Shown: positions 1-11,224 of the stretch, one piece after another
Layout: each line of letters starts with the position of its first letter
Numbering within the stretch: position 1 is the stretch's first letter
The notes under the pieces: generated by a model
The model's input: the letters and a program-made list of their open reading frames with translations, nothing else
Told to the model about the DNA's origin: nothing
The model's database searches: none
Position numbers and translations under genes: made by a program
DNA from: Climacium dendroides
Taxonomy: Eukaryota; Streptophyta; Bryopsida; Hypnales; Climaciaceae
Length of the DNA stretch: 64,000 bases
Assembly (NCBI GenBank): GCA_950106755.1
Contig: OX467082.1
Span: 32,364,001-32,428,000 of the forward strand
Direction of reading: 5' to 3'

Positions 1-226
1 GTGTTTAGTATACATATGTTAATTCTCTTAATTGTAGACGGACCATATATCATAGGAAACCGAGTTGCGATCAGTTGAACATCTAGATTTCAGGATTGTT
101 ATAAATTTTCTGGAATAGATGAGGTTTCATGTTAACATCAAGTCTCTGAGCTGTGAAATCGTACTGTTGTACTTCTGCTTCGTGGCCAGTCTAAAACTCA
201 AATCGATGTTTCTTGTTGGATCTCAG

Positions 227-564
<338 letters not shown>

Positions 565-765
565 ACAGTATGCTTCGTCTGCTTTTCTTCTAAAACAGAG
601 AAAGTACGAATTAGGGATATCTGTATACTGCGTTGGTTGGAATTGATGATTTATGACTCTAGTTGAAACAATTTGTCGCCCAATCTCTGCTTTGAAGAAA
701 GTTCTGCAGTCTTATCTTACCCTTCTCGATTTCTTTCCAGGATTGTTAGTTTTGTTCACATTGTT

Positions 766-1141
766 TCAGAGATTTCCAGGTGGGGTGTACTTAATTGCCC
801 CTGCTTCAAAAGCATCCTGTATTGGAAGTTCCATAACCCACAGGTCTCCACAATCAGGGGGAGGACAATTTTCGAGCACACTTTTAATTTCATCTTCAAT
901 AATTCCTAAACCAGAGACTGGAAAGCAAGAGTCAAAGTGGGTTCGATATTGCTTCCTCCCGTTCTTTGAGGAATATTGACTGAAATTATTTTGAGGCTTG
1001 CAACCTTTTCGAAGATTCGATCAGAACAAGAATGATGCCTATTGAAAACACCAGTTTCAGTTGGAGACAGAAAAGCAGAATAAGAATTTTACTAACCCAT
1101 GTCAAGACGCCCTAGAATTGCCTGCAAGAATTCTCCACAAG
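766..1141 (-). CDS. Unrecognised gene, last two exons
   Basis: On the minus strand two exons join in phase. The upstream one (1141 down to 1097, 45 nt) follows an acceptor (aaatcag) and reads CGEFLQAILGRLDM plus one base, then a GTTAGT donor. The terminal one (917 down to 766, 152 nt) follows an acceptor (ctttccag) and continues with VSGLGIIEDEIKSVLENC, then PPPDCGDLWVMELPIQDAFE, AGAIKYTPPGNL and a TGA stop. The intron is 179 bp. I do not recognise the family. The acidic, hydrophilic, proline-rich sequence with good splice sites looks like a real protein C-terminus. The gene converges on eL42, with stops about 200 bp apart. Upstream exons would lie beyond 1142, where a transposon-like element begins only a few bases from the acceptor, so the gene may be broken there. 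Confidence 0.5.
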
Positions 1142-1150
1142 CTGATTTAG

Positions 1151-2222
1151 TGTACAGTCAGGTCCAGTTCATTTACAAACTGTCTGTTTGAGCCGTTCAA
1201 GTATTTAACCCTTTGAACGTGACGTCTGTCGTCTGAATGACAAGGAATTCTCTTGTGTAGGATAGAAATGCAACTATTCATCTTTAGAATTTGGGGTGGA
1301 AAGGGAAAATCTTCTATAGTAGTTTGACTTCCAATGATTATTTTTTGGTTTTTTAAACTACTTAGATGATGTCACATGGTTCCAAAAGGGTAGATTTTCA
1401 CGGTCACCAGCCCAACATTTAAGGGTTAATTAAAACTGTCATTTTTTGTCTTGCATAATTAATACTTGATTCTTACCCACTCTCAATAATTTCAATTTCA
1501 AAAAAGCAAAAATTCTTTTTTGGTGAACTTTCAAAGTTGATTTTCACGACTTTACACTATTGTTTGATGATGAATTGATGATGAATTCTTTTAATTCAAT
1601 TGGGTCGATGTGCAGGGAACATCCACATGCATTAATATTAAGAAACCATCCCTTAAGTAACAAACCAATGAGTAATGAAGAATTCAATAAAAAGTGTCGT
1701 ATGACCAAACTTTGAAAAAATGGATATCTATATATTTAAATTAGATTTTGGCAAAGTAATTGTATCATCATGCTTAAGTGTTATAAAATTAGTTACCATG
1801 TGAAGGGCAAAAAAAAAATCAAATTACAATAAAGAGATACCTATTCTTCCAATTTAAGACACTATCATACCAACATTGAAATTTCTATAGAAGGAACTAT
1901 GAAATTTTTTTTGCAGATACTTGTCAAAGGAAAGATGTGTGTATGGATGTCTCTTACATATCTATATAATCAAATTGAAAAATTTCATCACCAATGTTTG
2001 TCAATGAATTGTCTTATATTATCATGAAAATTAAATTTGAAAATTCACCAAAAATGGAGTTTTGGTTTTTTGGAAGTGAAATTTGGTATGCTTGATTGGG
2101 ATTGTGTAAGGATGCAATGATAATTATATTCACCAAAATAAAACAATTTAAATCCACATTGTACAAAACTTTCTAAATGGCTCAAATAGGTAGTTTGTAA
2201 ATGAATTGGACCCGACTATACA
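1151..2222. mobile_element. TIR-bounded DNA element, about 1.07 kb
   Basis: Imperfect terminal inverted repeats of about 50 bp: the left end starts TGTACAGTCAGGTCC and the right end, reversed, TGTATAGTCGGGTCC; both continue with a shared stretch containing TTCATTTACAAAC. Flanks TGATTTAG (1143-1150) and TGATGTAG (2224-2231) look like an 8-bp target duplication with one mismatch. There is no transposase frame inside, so the element is non-autonomous. It carries a second MITE at 1205-1430. Confidence 0.55.
1205..1430. mobile_element. TTAACCC-family MITE, copy A
   Basis: About 225 bp with ends TTAACCCTTTGAACG and (reversed) TTAACCCTTAAATG. The interior is shared with many other places in the window (for example a block reading tgcaactattcatc). 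TTAA sits at both edges, followed by CCC inward. It is nested in the 1151-2222 element. Confidence 0.6.
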
Positions 2223-2518
2223 ATGATGTAGAATATCGAGAAACATTATTCTAACTAGTTGGAGATGATTGGAATCCTAATCCAAGAATATAGAATGTAA
2301 GTTGTGGAAACCCCAAATCTCCTCTCTCCAATTTGTTTGCGGATTTGGAGCATGGGGTTGAATTGGGTTGGAGAGTCACTATTTTGTGGGGAGTCCAAAG
2401 GGCCACAATAGAGTTCAAAAGGACAAGAATAATTCCCTCCTAGAGATAGCAATGGGAAGCTATATGTTCTAGCTTTGACTACCAAATTGTGTGTTTTTAT
2501 TTTTAAAAAAATGAACTC

Positions 2519-3083
2519 ACTATAATTCATGTGAAAAACTTCAAAATTTGTAATTCTATTGCAAATTTTTTTTTTTGAAATCAATCAATCTAAACATGTG
2601 CAGTGACCAAATTACTAAAGTAACAATATTGGATTATACTTTTGTAATAGCAAATGGAAATCTCAAAATGAACTAGTATGTCCTGTATTGTTGCCACAAC
2701 CAAAATAAAAGTAAAGGTAATTTTCCTAATTTTTTAATTCAATAAAAACTTTGAAATTCAATAACTTTTACATTGTACATTCAAATGCCACAAAACAACC
2801 ACCGTGTAATTCATGTAAAAAACTTCAAAATCTGTCATTCTATTGCAACAATTTTTTTTTTAAATCAATCAATCAAAATAGGTGCAATGACCAAATTATC
2901 AAAGTAACAATATTGGATTATACTTCTATAATAGCAAATGGAAATCTCAAAATGAACTAATATGTCTTGTATTGTTGCCACACCCAAAATAAAAGTTAAG
3001 GTAATTTTTTTAATTTTTTAATTCAATAAAAACTTTGAAATTCAATAACTTTTACATCGTACATTCAAATGCTACAAAACAAA
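2519..3083. repeat. Tandem duplication, period about 284 bp
   Basis: Two diverged head-to-tail copies, the first from about 2519 and the second from about 2805. Both contain the blocks tgaccaaatta, aaagtaacaatattggatta and tcaataaaaactttgaaatt. A further partial copy lies at 53390-53530. AT-rich; no plausible coding frame. Confidence 0.7.
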
Positions 3084-3519
3084 GCCTATGCACTCCTCCC
3101 AAGGCTTTTCAATGGTACTAAGCACACAATCGGGGGACACATGGTCCAAAAAATCTCAACATAACAAACAAAACAAAACAAACAAAATAAACATCAAGGA
3201 TATTTGGGAGAAAAGAATTCACTTTTGTCATCAACAATTTACTCTCACATTCACTTATTATAAAAATTTAAGCTTGCAAATACAATACTAATAAGTAAAA
3301 ATTATTCTTTACTAACAAGCACTACCTTAGATCAGCGTTTCTTTTTTATTGTAGAACTTGTGTTCCTGGTAGCATGCCATTGCATTATATTTGGAGGGAC
3401 ATCAGGGTATTCGTTTCTTTATATCAGAACTGGCGTTTAAACACCAAAAAAAAATCCTGCCTTGGATTGCAATCACAACAGCAAAGAAGCGCACATGCAC
3501 AGCGTACTGGAAAATGTTG
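3084..3519. other. AT-rich intergenic DNA
   Basis: Continues the sequence that also follows the related copy at 53.5 kb (an A/C-rich run made of repeated aaac/acaaa blocks near 3165-3195). I see no gene or structural signal here. Confidence 0.4.
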
Positions 3520-5395
3520 AGATTTTTCATTTTCCACACATGATAAAGTTTGCAAATATTGAATTCATTTTGCAATCAAAGATCCCAAATTACTGAGGAG
3601 GGGTTTAGAACATATCCTAGGCATGGTTCAAAATAAGGGGTGCTTTTTTACTTTTTTCCCCAAAAAACCCAAAATTACTTTGTTGGACCTACTTTGTGGG
3701 CTCAATTTAGTGTCCTACATTGATAGCAACCCTTTTTTGTACTTTTAGAGAAATTGCCAACCAACATGGCCATCACTTAAAATTTGGTGACAAAAGCATC
3801 ATATTTCTACATTCATCCATCTTTTGGACCCCAAAACACTTTTCAATCATCTTCATACACTTTTTCATCCCAATTCGGCAACTTCATCTACATTTTTTTT
3901 TTTATAAAAATGGGGATTTTTTGGCAAAAAAAATAGATTACTCTTTTTTGATGAAAAGTAAAATTTTATTTTAAAATGGTGCAATTTGGCCCCAAGATGC
4001 CAAAAAAAAAAAGAATTGATTGATAGCTGCTTTGGGACTTGGTAAAGTATATAACATCCTTATAACCACTCAACCTCCTAAAAATTTTATACAAAGAAAG
4101 TCTTGGTATAAGATATCAACAACCAAAGACTCTTAATAAGGCCCAATTTATACTTAGGGCCAAATTAAAGGCTAGCTAGAATTCTCTCATAAATTGTTCA
4201 AGTTTAAACCAATAGAATCACTTAGTTTCTCCAAATCCATCCCAAGGGCACTATACTAGGACTAGATTGAAATTGCAACTCATCCTACTTATCACCTTAG
4301 GTGGCGTGGTTTTAGCGCCAAAACATCCAATTGCAAGGTAGCAATTGGAACAAGGTTTTGGAGGGCCCAATTTTCCATCTAGGGCCAAATTAGACTCCTT
4401 TGTTGGATCATACAAATCTCCCCCATGTACTAAATAATACAAGGTCTAATCTAATCTATTGTTTTCATTTTTGGTACTTGTTTATTTGAATGTGAATTCT
4501 AAAAACTTCCTCCCATCTACATTGTTAAATTTTTGGAGCACTTAGTTGAATTGACAAATATACAAATATACAATAATGTTTCATATTTCTTGTTCAAATG
4601 TTCTATACAATTGTTCTTAATCCTTAAAAATGATGAGTTGGTCACTGTGGAAATCATTTGTTTTGGTCTTATGTCAATTGTTGGCTTAAAAAAAATGTAA
4701 AAGCAGTCATTGGAAGACAAACTACTATAAAAGATCTACACTTGTCACACAAAATTTGGACGATGAATAGTTGCACTTTTGTCCTAGATAGAGAGATTCT
4801 TTGTCATTAACCAAAAAATGCCCTCTACATTTTTTATGGGTTAATTGAACATGTCATATTTATTTGTGATGCTTATAATATTCTCAATAATTAAATTTTG
4901 TAATGTAGACACAAATTTTGGTCAGTTCCATGTTTAAAGATTTTTTGGTGCAAATACAAATTACATACTATGGTAAAAATACAATTGTGGATAAATCATA
5001 TGCTTACAAATTAATTTTTTGTATAGAGACAAATCTATAAATGGAAGTCATTGTTGAAATTATACCACGGACTTGAACATTTGTGAAATGATGTGTCTTT
5101 TTAACACCATAGGTCCAAATTGCACCATTTCAAAATAAATTTCTACTTTTTGTCATAAAAAAGTAATCTATTTTTTCTCCAAAAATTCCCCATTTCTATT
5201 TAGAAATGTGGATGAAGTTGCCAATTTGGATGAAAAAGTGTAAGAAAAAGTATATGAAAAAGTGTACGAAAATTATTTTTTTGGTCCCAAAGATGGATGA
5301 ATGCAGAAATGTGATGCTTCACCAATTTTTAAGTGACGGCCAAACTCGCTGGCACTTTCTCTAAAAGTAGTTAAAAAAAAAAGGGTTGCTATCAA
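3520..5395. repeat. Large inverted repeat (foldback) left of unit 1
   Basis: The left arm (about 3690-4030) and right arm (about 5095-5395) are inverted copies: both contain the blocks aatggtgcaattt, gatggatgaatg and ggcactttctctaaaag in opposite orientation. The left arm continues outward to 3520 with sequence (gataaagtttgcaaat and related) that also occurs in forward or reverse form at 21545-21850 and 37880-38520. About 1 kb of AT-rich DNA separates the arms, including a MITE at 4616-4845. No transposase frame. Confidence 0.6.
4616..4845. mobile_element. TTAACCC-family MITE, copy B
   Basis: Begins TTAATCCTTAAAAATGATGAG and ends TTTTTTATGGGTTAA. The interior has the family blocks gatgaatagttgcactttt and gagagattctttgtcatt. 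Confidence 0.6.
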
Positions 5396-6462
5396 TGCAG
5401 GACACCCATGAAGTACCAACAAGACTTAGTCTCGACCTGCCCTTTGCTGTAGAACGTACACTGCTGCAGAAGGCAAGGGTTGGGGAGCTTCTTCTTCCAT
5501 CTCTCATGCGCTACCGTCTGCGACTGGACGGTGCCCATTTTCTAGCCTCACCTAGCACAGATCGGATCAGATGCAAGGGTATTGATCTTGCACAAAGACG
5601 TTGCGGAGTAGTTGACGAACAGCAGGAAACTTTTGGCTTGCGGGGTAACAACTCCCTTGGGTTGTTCGTGTTGAAGCGCAGGTATGCACATCTTCTCTTC
5701 TTTTCTACTGCTTTGAGATTCTAGGGTTGTTGGGGAGTGGTGGGAAGGGCTGGTTTGATTTGTGCGACATCCAGATGTCCATGGTTGTCAGATTTTCTTT
5801 TGATTCTTTCGCCATTTTGAAAGTGAGGAGGGGTAGCACGTGGTGTGTTTCTATGGTTTGCTTTTGAATGGTCCTTGGTACATGAATATCGTGAAGTGCA
5901 AGTGGATAGAGAATGTTTGTCATGGTAGAATAGGTTGTTGTTGTGGTGCAGTAGTGTTGTGGTTCTCCTTCCAGATGGAGATGTTCGCATTTTGCATCGA
6001 GGGTTGATAAGAAAAGGTGGATGAAAGTGAGTAGTGTTTGCCAGGTCCCTCTTGGAGTGGATTTGCACATGTGTCAATCTAGTCTCTAAGTTTCTTGCTT
6101 GAATTTGGGACTGTGGTCCAGGCTGTGCCATCAATCCGTATTCTACTCTGGAGTTTGTTTCGCCAAAAGAATATCTCTATGTTGTTGATATTGCTCTAAG
6201 GTCTTCAGATCTGACGATGTGGGGAGAGGAGTACACGAAGGGCTCCTTGCATGTTGTTGGAGCTCCCTATTAAAACTCCCAGGTATTCTTACTACACCTG
6301 CTCTGTGTCTGGAATTTGGCTTTTGGATCTTGATGTTGGATTGTTCCCAGTTCGTGGTGTGGCGAGGCCGCCTTTGTGTAGCAAGGCCGCAGGGATTGCA
6401 ATCACTCGTGCAGCTCGTGCATTGAGTTTGGGATCACCGGCGTCCGCCATAGCCGAGGCGAG
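5396..6462 (+). repeat. Leader module L1a (unit 1, a-type)
   Basis: First of seven recognisable copies of a G/T-skewed module of about 0.9-1.2 kb. Anchors in order: gatgcaagggt; acaactcccttgggttgttc; a donor-like site gaagcgcag|gtatgc at about 5681; gattctagggttgttgg; gagttgataag-type purine block; attaaaactcccaggtattc; then a GC-rich tail reaching the ATG at 6463. A plus-strand frame (about CKGxDLAQRRCGVVDE) stays open across several copies, but minus-strand frames do too, so coding is unproven. I read the module as a transcribed 5' region or promoter (inference). Confidence 0.5.
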
Positions 6463-6504
6463 ATGGCGACGAAGCTGATGAAATTCCAGAGTCACGAGAG
6501 ATGA
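6463..6504 (+). pseudogene. Short ORF MATKLMKFQ, unit 1, early stop
   Basis: ATG follows the conserved sequence ccgccatagccgaggcgag and encodes MATKLMKFQSHER before TGA, 13 residues. Units 2 and 3 have the same start at the same relative place with 18 and 44 residues. The product is unrecognised. The small indel just after codon 13 in units 1 and 2 shortens the frame, so this looks like the decayed first exon of a gene that unit 3 preserves longer. Confidence 0.35.
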
Positions 6505-7079
6505 GTGTTCGCCCTAGTGACGGGATTGCTGCCGATGATCAACTGCTGCAGTCGGGAAGCCGAAACGAATTCCGCTGACTGTGAATCACCATCTTGTCTT
6601 GGAGCTTCTCGCGCCGCTTCTTATAGTTGGGTACCGGGGCTGAAAAGGGTCTAGATTGCGCAATAGGTGGAATTCCAGCCATTGGAGTTTGGGGACGCTT
6701 GGAGGCGGTGCATTCAGCGATGGAATTTAGTGTCAGTGTTTTATCCGGATTCGTGGGATTCGTGGGTTTCGTGGGATTTGAGGGCCACGCTGTTCTGGTT
6801 TCCGATTTGGTTTTGGGAGATCGATATGCGGAATGTTAAGGACAATTTTCGGTTTGCCATTTGCTGTTTTCGTGTGAATGCCGTGTTCCTATTGAAAATA
6901 TTTGTTCGTGTTTTTTGCCCTGTAATCACGGGTTGTGCTTCGCGAGGGCTCCGTTTCGTTGTTGTTGCATAGTTTGTGTAGCAGGGGATTTTGAGGCTGA
7001 TTGTGTTCTGTGTGTGGTCCTTTGTATGTTAGTAATTGAAGTTTGATTCCGTTTAGTGTTGCTTGTTTAGAGTCGGTTG
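6505..7079 (+). other. GC-richer stretch shared by units 1-3
   Basis: Sequence following the MATKLMKFQ start, with blocks gattgctgccgatgatc, gggatttgagggccacgctg and gttctggtttccgatttgg, present also at 23970-24480 and 39902-40370. Several frames are open for 60-100 codons in both directions, none conserved as a reading frame between units. It may be the intron or UTR following the short ORF. Confidence 0.35.
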
Positions 7080-7640
7080 TCAGGTATGAAATTCAGGGCT
7101 TTGATGATGGCGCGATTTGTTTCGGTCAGCGGATTTGGTGTGTGCGTGTGTCACAATTGGGTGATTTACAAAAACATTAAACCTCGAACAGTTGCAGACA
7201 TTCTTCGTTGCGTCAGGGAATTAACCCTGAAAGGACACTTCATGTCTGGGCTTGGTTGAGTTTCAGTAGATTTCTACATTATGCTAATCATTCTTGAAAC
7301 ACGCATTTCACTAATCATTCTTGAAACACTCGTGCTTTGTGAGGGCTCCGTTTCGTTGGCGCTATTGCTTGGTTGTGTTGGGTGGATTATTTAGGGTAAT
7401 TGTTGTCTGTGTATGGTCCTTTTTCTTTTAGTCATGGAAGTTTATTTTCGTTTAGTGCAGCCTGTGGAGAGCAGTTTCTGAGGTGTGAAATTCAGGGCTT
7501 TCATGATGGCGCGATTTCTTTAGGTCAGCGGATCTGCAGTGTGCATGTGTCACAATTGCGCGATTTACAGAATGATTAAACCTTTAACAGTTTCAGATGC
7601 CCTTCGTTTGAGTCAGGGATTCAAAGAATCATCTTTTGGG
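7080..7640 (+). repeat. M repeat, two copies (unit 1)
   Basis: Two tandem copies of about 160 bp (7080-7240 and 7480-7640), each with gaaattcagggctttgatgatggcgcg-type sequence, then gtgtcacaattg, cgatttacag and cagttgcagacat. Related copies lie at 24490-24630, 40370-40500 and 40590-40740, with the tail at 62910-62965. Function unknown. Confidence 0.55.
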
Positions 7641-7679
7641 AGGAAAAAAAAATCTCTCCAAGGAACGCTCCTGGGACTA

Positions 7680-8090
7680 CGCCAGAATAATAATTGGATC
7701 CCTTGGACTTGGTGTGGCATTTCACCCTACTGTAGAATGCACTGAGCCATGAATCCGTATTTTACTCTGGAGTGTTTTTCCTAAATAAATGTCTCGTTGT
7801 TGATATTCCTTTAAGGTCATCAGATCTGACGACGTGGGGAGAGGAGTAGACGAAGCGATCCTTGCAAACTGTTCGAGCTCAATATTAAACTCCCAGGTAT
7901 TATTAGTACACATGCTCTGTAACTGGAATTTGGGTTTGGATGTTGAAACTGGATTTTTCCAGTGAGGCGTGTAGCGAGGCCATCGTCGTGTAGTAAGGCT
8001 GCAGGAGCTGCGAGCGCACGTGCAGCTACTGCACTGGGCTTGCGAGCACCGGGATCTGCCATAGCCAAGACGAGAAATGCTCTGAGGACT
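7680..8090 (+). repeat. Internally deleted leader module Lx (unit 1)
   Basis: Carries the start (cccttggacttggtgtgg) and end (ggtcatcagatctgacgacg, attaaactcccaggtatta, gcgtgtagcgaggccatcg) of the leader module but lacks the middle. The end with the GC-rich tail matches a-type copies and the right edge of the window. It suggests unit 1 once held three full leader modules. Confidence 0.5.
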
Positions 8091-8094
8091 ATGC

Positions 8095-9322
8095 CAGAAT
8101 GTCAGAGTAATAAGTGTGATCCCTCGGACTGGGTGTGGCATCTTCACCCTCCTGTAGAATATACAGTGCTCTACAGTGGAGTGCCTCACAGGGCAAGGTT
8201 TGGGAGGGTCGTTTGTCGACCTCTCTCGTGTTTCCTTTTGCGATTGAATTAGGGTTGCTTGACGGTGTCCATTTTCACTCTCTTCCGTTGTGTGTGTGGT
8301 CGCGTAATAAAGTGTATGTTCGGCCTTGCATCCGCGCTTCTTTGTTGCTTTGATTGCAATCTGAGGTAGTGCTGCTGCGTTTCTTGGGTGCTTCTGTGGC
8401 GCACCCTTAGAAAGCTTGCAACTGTGCTTCTCCGTGGATTTATCTTTTCAACTTGGGACGCATTTGTCGTATTGGAAGCTCATTCTTTTTTTGTGTTGGC
8501 ACAGATTGGATGCAAGGGTGTTAATCTTGCTCAAAGGTATTGTGGAGTAGTTCACGAACATCTGGGAACTTCTTGCTTGTAGGGCAACAACTCCCTTGGG
8601 TTGTTCGTATTGAAGTGCATGTATGTACTTCTTCTCTCCTTTTCTACTACTTTGAGATTCTAGGGTTGTTGGGAAGTGGAGAAGGCTGTGTGAATAGTGC
8701 GCCATCTAGATGTCCATGGGTGTCAGATTTTCTTTTGATTCTTTTGCTGTTTTGAAAGCGAGGAGTGGTTACACATAGTCTATTTTAATGTCTTGCTCTT
8801 GAATGTTCCTTGCTACATGAATATTGTGAAGTACAAGTGGATTGAGATTGTTTGGTTTGTCATGGTAGAATAGGGTGTTGTTGTGGTGCAGCAGCGTTGT
8901 AATTCTTCATTTTGATTGAGATGTTTGTATTTTGCATCAAGGGTTGATAGGAAAAGGTGGATGAGAGTTAGTGTTATACTAGGTCCGTGGAGTGGACTTG
9001 CACATGATGTCAATCTCATCTCTAAGTTTCTTCCTTCTATTTGTGACTGTGGTTCAGGCTATGCCATCAATCAGTATTTTACTGTGGAAGTTTTTTTGAC
9101 AAAAGGATATTTCTTTTTTTGATATTCCTTTGAGGTCATCAAATGTGATGATGTGGGAAAAGGAGTACCCGACATTATCCTTGCATGTTGTTGGAGTTCA
9201 ATATTAAAACTCCCAAGTATTACTACTACAGCTATTGCGCATTTGGCTTTGAATATTAATAGTGGAGTCTTGGCAATTCCTTGGAAGGAGCTTATTTGAG
9301 TTAAGATTTTGAGCCAGTAAAT
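8095..9322 (+). repeat. Leader module L1b preceding kinase K1
   Basis: A b-type copy of the leader module running to the K1 start codon. Compared with L1a, many C and G positions are T or A (for example the splice-like gcgcaggtatgc has become gtgcatgtatgt), consistent with methylation-driven decay or relaxed constraint. The last 75 bp differ from the a-type end and contain cttggcaattccttgg about 55 bp before the ATG. An in-frame TAA at 9302-9304 precludes an upstream start. Probably promoter and 5' leader of K1 (inference). Confidence 0.5.
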
Positions 9323-11224
9323 ATGAGGTCAATGAAAAGTGGAATTGGTCCTGCTTCAATGACGGAGGAGATTTTCATTGATAATGGAGACACTTTGCCT
9401 CCACGTTTCAATGTTGACTCCAAAGACATCAAGGAAGGGAAAAAGATTGGAGAAGGCATTTGGACCGTGCATGAAGCTGAGTGGTTGGGCCGTAAGGTTG
9501 CTGTGAAGAAGTTTTTTGCTGAGAGCACCTTTTACAATGTCTCTTTGACTTCAAGAGAAGTGAATCGTATGTTGAGTTTGCGGCACCCAAATGTCTTAAA
9601 GCTTTTGGGGTTCTATCTTACAACACAAAAAGAGCAAGTTTTGGATTGCACCATGATCATGGAGCTCATGGATTGTGACCTGGAGGATTATATTGGAAGG
9701 GGACCATTGTCGGATGACCAAGTGGTTTATATTATTGCTGAAGTTGCAAGGGGAATGAATCACATTCACAAGAAGGGTTGTTTTCATCGAGATTTGAAAC
9801 CCAAGAACATCTTGCTGAGAGAGTCGGTTGTGACTGGGTTCAATGTGGATGTGAAGATTGCTGATTTTGGAAGCTCAGAGGTCATGGGTGTTGGTAACAT
9901 TGACCCCAAGGTTGGCAGTATTGGATACAAAGCCCCGGAGCAATTTGAGCGTGAATCGAAATTGTTTCTTGATAAGGTGGATGTGTTTGGGTTTGGGGCA
10001 TTGTGCTTCAAGATTTTGACCGGGAAGAAACCTTATGAAAGCCCTAAGAATGTTGGAGAAGTCATTACACAACTTGACAGAGCAACAATTTCTCAACGAA
10101 ACTTATCTGAAGATGTTGTTCAGCTCATTTGGGAATGCTTGGATGTGAATCCAGAGTTGAGGCCTAATTTCGAAAAGATCTCTAACATCTTGAGTGTTGC
10201 TCTTTTGGCAATTCGGGAGAAGGTGGCCCGGCCATTGTTGCTATCAACTAGCGCTTCTTTGCACTTGACAGAATGTATGTCAATGGGGGTTCAAGGTCAG
10301 GAACATTTTGAGAGCCTTTTTCATGACAAGAAGATGGGGAAGGAGTATGGACGTTATTTCATTCCTTTTGGTGAGCTCATGGTGAATGGCCTAACAAATG
10401 AAGGTTTTTATTCAAGAGTATATAAAGTAGAATGGAAAGGGGTCTTTTATGCACTAAAAACATTTTATAGGGATCGTGATACTTTATTGCATTCTCCATT
10501 TGACGGTTGTCATATGGGAGTTGACTATTTCCTAACTTTTCCCAAGCTCTTCCACAAGAACATTGTGACGTTCATTGGATTTTCTATAATATCAGATGAT
10601 AGAATATCTATGATAATGGAGTTGCAAGCAATGGACCTTTCCGTGGTCTTGGGTCAAATGAAAATACATCTAGAGACGTCAAAAAGGTGGAGGATTGTGA
10701 GAGAAATTGCAGAAGGGATGAAATATTTACATGATCAAGGGGTTGTGCATGGAGACCTCAAGCCTTCTAATGTAGTGGTCTCTGCATTGGATACAGATGA
10801 TATGATTGTGAAGCTTATTGACTTTTCCAATCATCCTCATACATGTGCTACACGGTATGCTGCTCCTGAAATTTTGATGTATAGATACACGAATGTGTCT
10901 AAGGATGTTGATGCAAAGAAGGCTGATGTTTACAGTTTTGGCATTCTTTGTCAAGAGATTCTAGGTGGAGCACCACTTTTAAAAGACTATCAGCCACATA
11001 CATATAGAGAAGCAATTTTAAGGGGAAAAAGGCCACCAATACCAATTCGAATAAATTTAGAGATGAAGGATCTTATTAAAAGGTGTTGGAATAATGATCC
11101 GCAACAAAGACCGGACTTCTTTGAAGTTTGTGAGAGGTTGTCATCCTCACCATCTTTGCATTATCAATCTACTTTAGGTCATATTTATCAAAAGCAGTTT
11201 TCTAGAAGTTGTTGCCTTTTGTAA
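9323..11224 (+). CDS. Dual-domain protein kinase K1 with CaaX tail
   Basis: Intronless, 633 aa. Domain 1 (about residues 35-292) is a TKL-like Ser/Thr kinase that should be active: loop KIGEGIWTV, VAVKK with Lys62, HRDLKPKN (155-162), DFG (181-183), GYKAPEQF (APE 204-206). A linker (293-340) leads to domain 2 (about 341-605): the glycine loop is reduced to NEGFYSRV, the Lys of YALK is 379, HRD is HGD (476-478), DFG is DFS (500-502), APE is 514-516. Domain 2 therefore looks weakly active or a pseudokinase. The last four residues C630-C-L-L fit a CaaX box; Leu at the end is typical of geranylgeranylation, implying membrane anchoring. No signal peptide or membrane span. The start at 9323 is the first ATG after an in-frame stop. 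Paralogues are K2 and K3. Substrates are unknown; a signalling role is inferred from the fold only. Confidence 0.93.
   Translation: MRSMKSGIGPASMTEEIFIDNGDTLPPRFNVDSKDIKEGKKIGEGIWTVHEAEWLGRKVAVKKFFAESTFYNVSLTSREVNRMLSLRHPNVLKLLGFYLTTQKEQVLDCTMIMELMDCDLEDYIGRGPLSDDQVVYIIAEVARGMNHIHKKGCFHRDLKPKNILLRESVVTGFNVDVKIADFGSSEVMGVGNIDPKVGSIGYKAPEQFERESKLFLDKVDVFGFGALCFKILTGKKPYESPKNVGEVITQLDRATISQRNLSEDVVQLIWECLDVNPELRPNFEKISNILSVALLAIREKVARPLLLSTSASLHLTECMSMGVQGQEHFESLFHDKKMGKEYGRYFIPFGELMVNGLTNEGFYSRVYKVEWKGVFYALKTFYRDRDTLLHSPFDGCHMGVDYFLTFPKLFHKNIVTFIGFSIISDDRISMIMELQAMDLSVVLGQMKIHLETSKRWRIVREIAEGMKYLHDQGVVHGDLKPSNVVVSALDTDDMIVKLIDFSNHPHTCATRYAAPEILMYRYTNVSKDVDAKKADVYSFGILCQEILGGAPLLKDYQPHTYREAILRGKRPPIPIRINLEMKDLIKRCWNNDPQQRPDFFEVCERLSSSPSLHYQSTLGHIYQKQFSRSCCLL

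Noticed and set aside
4251..4442. Short minus-strand frame in the foldback spacer
   Set aside because: AT-rich context, no family resemblance, no conservation elsewhere.
5386..5724. Plus-strand frame in the leader with conserved CGVVDE stretch
   Set aside because: No ATG start in most copies, a stop in L1b, truncation in L3b; conservation is explained by high nucleotide identity. Kept only as a property of the module.
6292..6495. Minus-strand frame MTLEFHQLRRHLASAMADAG in a-type tails
   Set aside because: Antisense to the conserved GC-rich tail; no independent support and it breaks in the right-edge copy.
9784..10011. Minus-strand frames repeated inside each kinase gene
   Set aside because: Shadows of the kinase codons; they recur only because the genes are paralogous.
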